From: Phycisphaerales bacterium UBA3158
GTDB taxonomy: Bacteria > Planctomycetota > Phycisphaerae > Phycisphaerales > SM1A02
DNA: 23,449 nucleotides
Assembly (NCBI GenBank): GCA_002364555.1
Contig: DEYM01000080.1
Location: 1-23,449, forward strand
Direction: 5' to 3'
A model generated the notes under the pieces. It searched no databases. It saw nothing but the letters and a program-made list of their open reading frames with translations, and was not told the origin of the DNA. Numbering within the stretch: the first letter of the stretch is position 1; every line of letters begins with the position of its first letter. Below, piece after piece: positions 22,635-23,449 of the stretch. A program made the position numbers and the translations under genes.

Positions 22635-23449
22635 ATGACCGCACCAGATCCCAACCAGGCCCCTTTGATGCTCTCCGTGTCCGGAGCCAGAGGTATCGTG
22701 GGTGCGTCGATGACAGCCGACGTCGCTCGGCGATTGGCGGCCATATGGGGATCGCATCTCGCGGCGACCGCGAATGGCACGCCCCGCGTGGTGCTCGGTC
22801 GTGACAGTCGACCCTCGGGTTCGATGCTCGCGGAGGCGGCGGCCCAGGGGCTCGCTGGTGCTGGTTGTGAAGTCGTTCGACTCGGTATCGTGACGACACC
22901 CACCGCCGGTGTGATGATCGGCGCCATGCGGGCAGCCGGTGGCATCATGATCACGGCATCACACAATCCAACGCCCTGGAACGGATTGAAGCTGCTGGAC
23001 GGCAACGGGACCGCGCCGCCTGCCGATACGGCCTCGAGCATCATCGAACGATACAGATCAGACGAGGCGATTCCGACCAGTGATGCCCTTCCGACGATCT
23101 CCACGGAGACCAGAGGGCACGACACCCATGTCGCCAAGGTTCTCGGGCAGATCGATCCGGTTCCGATTCAGGCATGTGGCTTCAAGGTCGTTCTCGATTC
23201 GGTCAATGGGGCGGGAGGGCCTGCGGGCTCGCAGCTTCTGAATCTTCTGGGTTGTGATCTGCATCATGTGAATGCCGAGACGAATGGCCACTTCGCCCAT
23301 CCTCCGGAGCCCAAGGAGGAGAATCTCCGCGACCTCTGCGAGGTGGTGAAGACCACCGGATCCGTCGTGGGATTCGCCCAGGATCCGGATGCGGATCGAT
23401 TGGCGATCGTCGACGATCTGGGTCGCTACATCGGCGAGGAATACACCCT
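22635..23449 (+). CDS. glmM: Phosphohexomutase, probably phosphoglucosamine mutase GlmM (C-terminus cut off)
   Basis: The first 271 residues of an alpha-D-phosphohexomutase are present and the frame runs off the window. VSGARGIVG (about 15-23) is the substrate/N-terminal motif. GIMITASHNPTPWNGLKL contains the phosphoserine S109. DPDADRLAIVD provides the metal-binding aspartates D250, D252 and D254. The VSGxRGxxG form of the first motif is found in GlmM/phosphomannomutase relatives, unlike the FGTDGIRG of E. coli GlmM. The enzyme would interconvert glucosamine-6-P and glucosamine-1-P, feeding UDP-GlcNAc to peptidoglycan and to the lipid A enzymes encoded earlier in the window. Phosphomannomutase or phosphoglucomutase activity cannot be excluded, because the sugar-specificity loop is outside the window. 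Confidence 0.85.
   Translation, partial: MTAPDPNQAPLMLSVSGARGIVGASMTADVARRLAAIWGSHLAATANGTPRVVLGRDSRPSGSMLAEAAAQGLAGAGCEVVRLGIVTTPTAGVMIGAMRAAGGIMITASHNPTPWNGLKLLDGNGTAPPADTASSIIERYRSDEAIPTSDALPTISTETRGHDTHVAKVLGQIDPVPIQACGFKVVLDSVNGAGGPAGSQLLNLLGCDLHHVNAETNGHFAHPPEPKEENLRDLCEVVKTTGSVVGFAQDPDADRLAIVDDLGRYIGEEYT

Noticed and set aside
1..23449. tRNA, rRNA, CRISPR, transposon or prophage sequences
   Set aside because: No cloverleaf-like, repeat-spacer, transposase or integrase signals were found on either strand by reading; the region looks like stable chromosomal core.

Overview
The window is GC-rich and densely coded. It looks like a chromosomal segment of a Gram-negative (diderm) bacterium, most likely a planctomycete of the Phycisphaerae type. 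That placement is inferred from a fused LpxC-FabZ enzyme inside a bamA/ompH/lpxD/lpxA cluster, a very large secreted PQQ-type beta-propeller protein, a short UVR-motif protein, and dockerin/EF-hand-like loops in a pilus protein. No rRNA, tRNA, CRISPR array, insertion sequence or phage gene was recognised.

Left part (1-4001): a sigma-70 factor on the minus strand is cut by the window start. It is followed by about 420 bases with no confident gene, holding a weak S21-like open frame, small hairpins and a candidate promoter. Then come a UVR-motif protein and the glycine-cleavage T-protein gcvT on the plus strand. gcvT overlaps tail-to-tail by 16 bases with an lpxD paralogue on the minus strand.

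Envelope operon (4125-11186, plus): bamA, two tandem OmpH/Skp-type periplasmic proteins, a second lpxD, an lpxC-fabZ fusion and lpxA. Together these provide outer-membrane beta-barrel insertion, periplasmic chaperoning and the first three steps of lipid A synthesis. FabZ couples lipid A synthesis to fatty-acid synthesis.

Middle (11224-15478, minus): a roughly 1346-residue exported protein with two PQQ-like propeller regions and helical segments, followed by a very acidic 67-residue protein. Divergent from them is a small LEA14-like lipoprotein at 15557.

Pilus/pseudopilus block (16234-22206, plus): pilT (retraction-type ATPase), pilC/gspF (inner-membrane platform), a GspI/PilV-like pseudopilin, an unusually large (811 aa) PilX/GspK-like protein with several EF-hand-like calcium loops, and a GspJ-like pseudopilin starting at TTG. 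The trio resembles the GspI-GspK-GspJ tip complex of type II secretion systems. No extension ATPase (pilB/gspE), major pilin, secretin or prepilin peptidase is in the window.

Right end: a 6-pyruvoyl-tetrahydropterin-synthase-family protein that lacks the usual catalytic Cys and Asp-His residues, then the N-terminal 271 residues of a GlmM-type phosphohexomutase cut by the window end.

Most interesting points: the calcium-loop-bearing giant minor pilin with a double hairpin in its leader; the catalytically altered PTPS next to glmM; the two divergent lpxD copies; a recurrent TANNNT element 6-9 bases upstream of start codons without Shine-Dalgarno sequences (possible leaderless mRNAs); and an S21-like relic upstream of the sigma factor.
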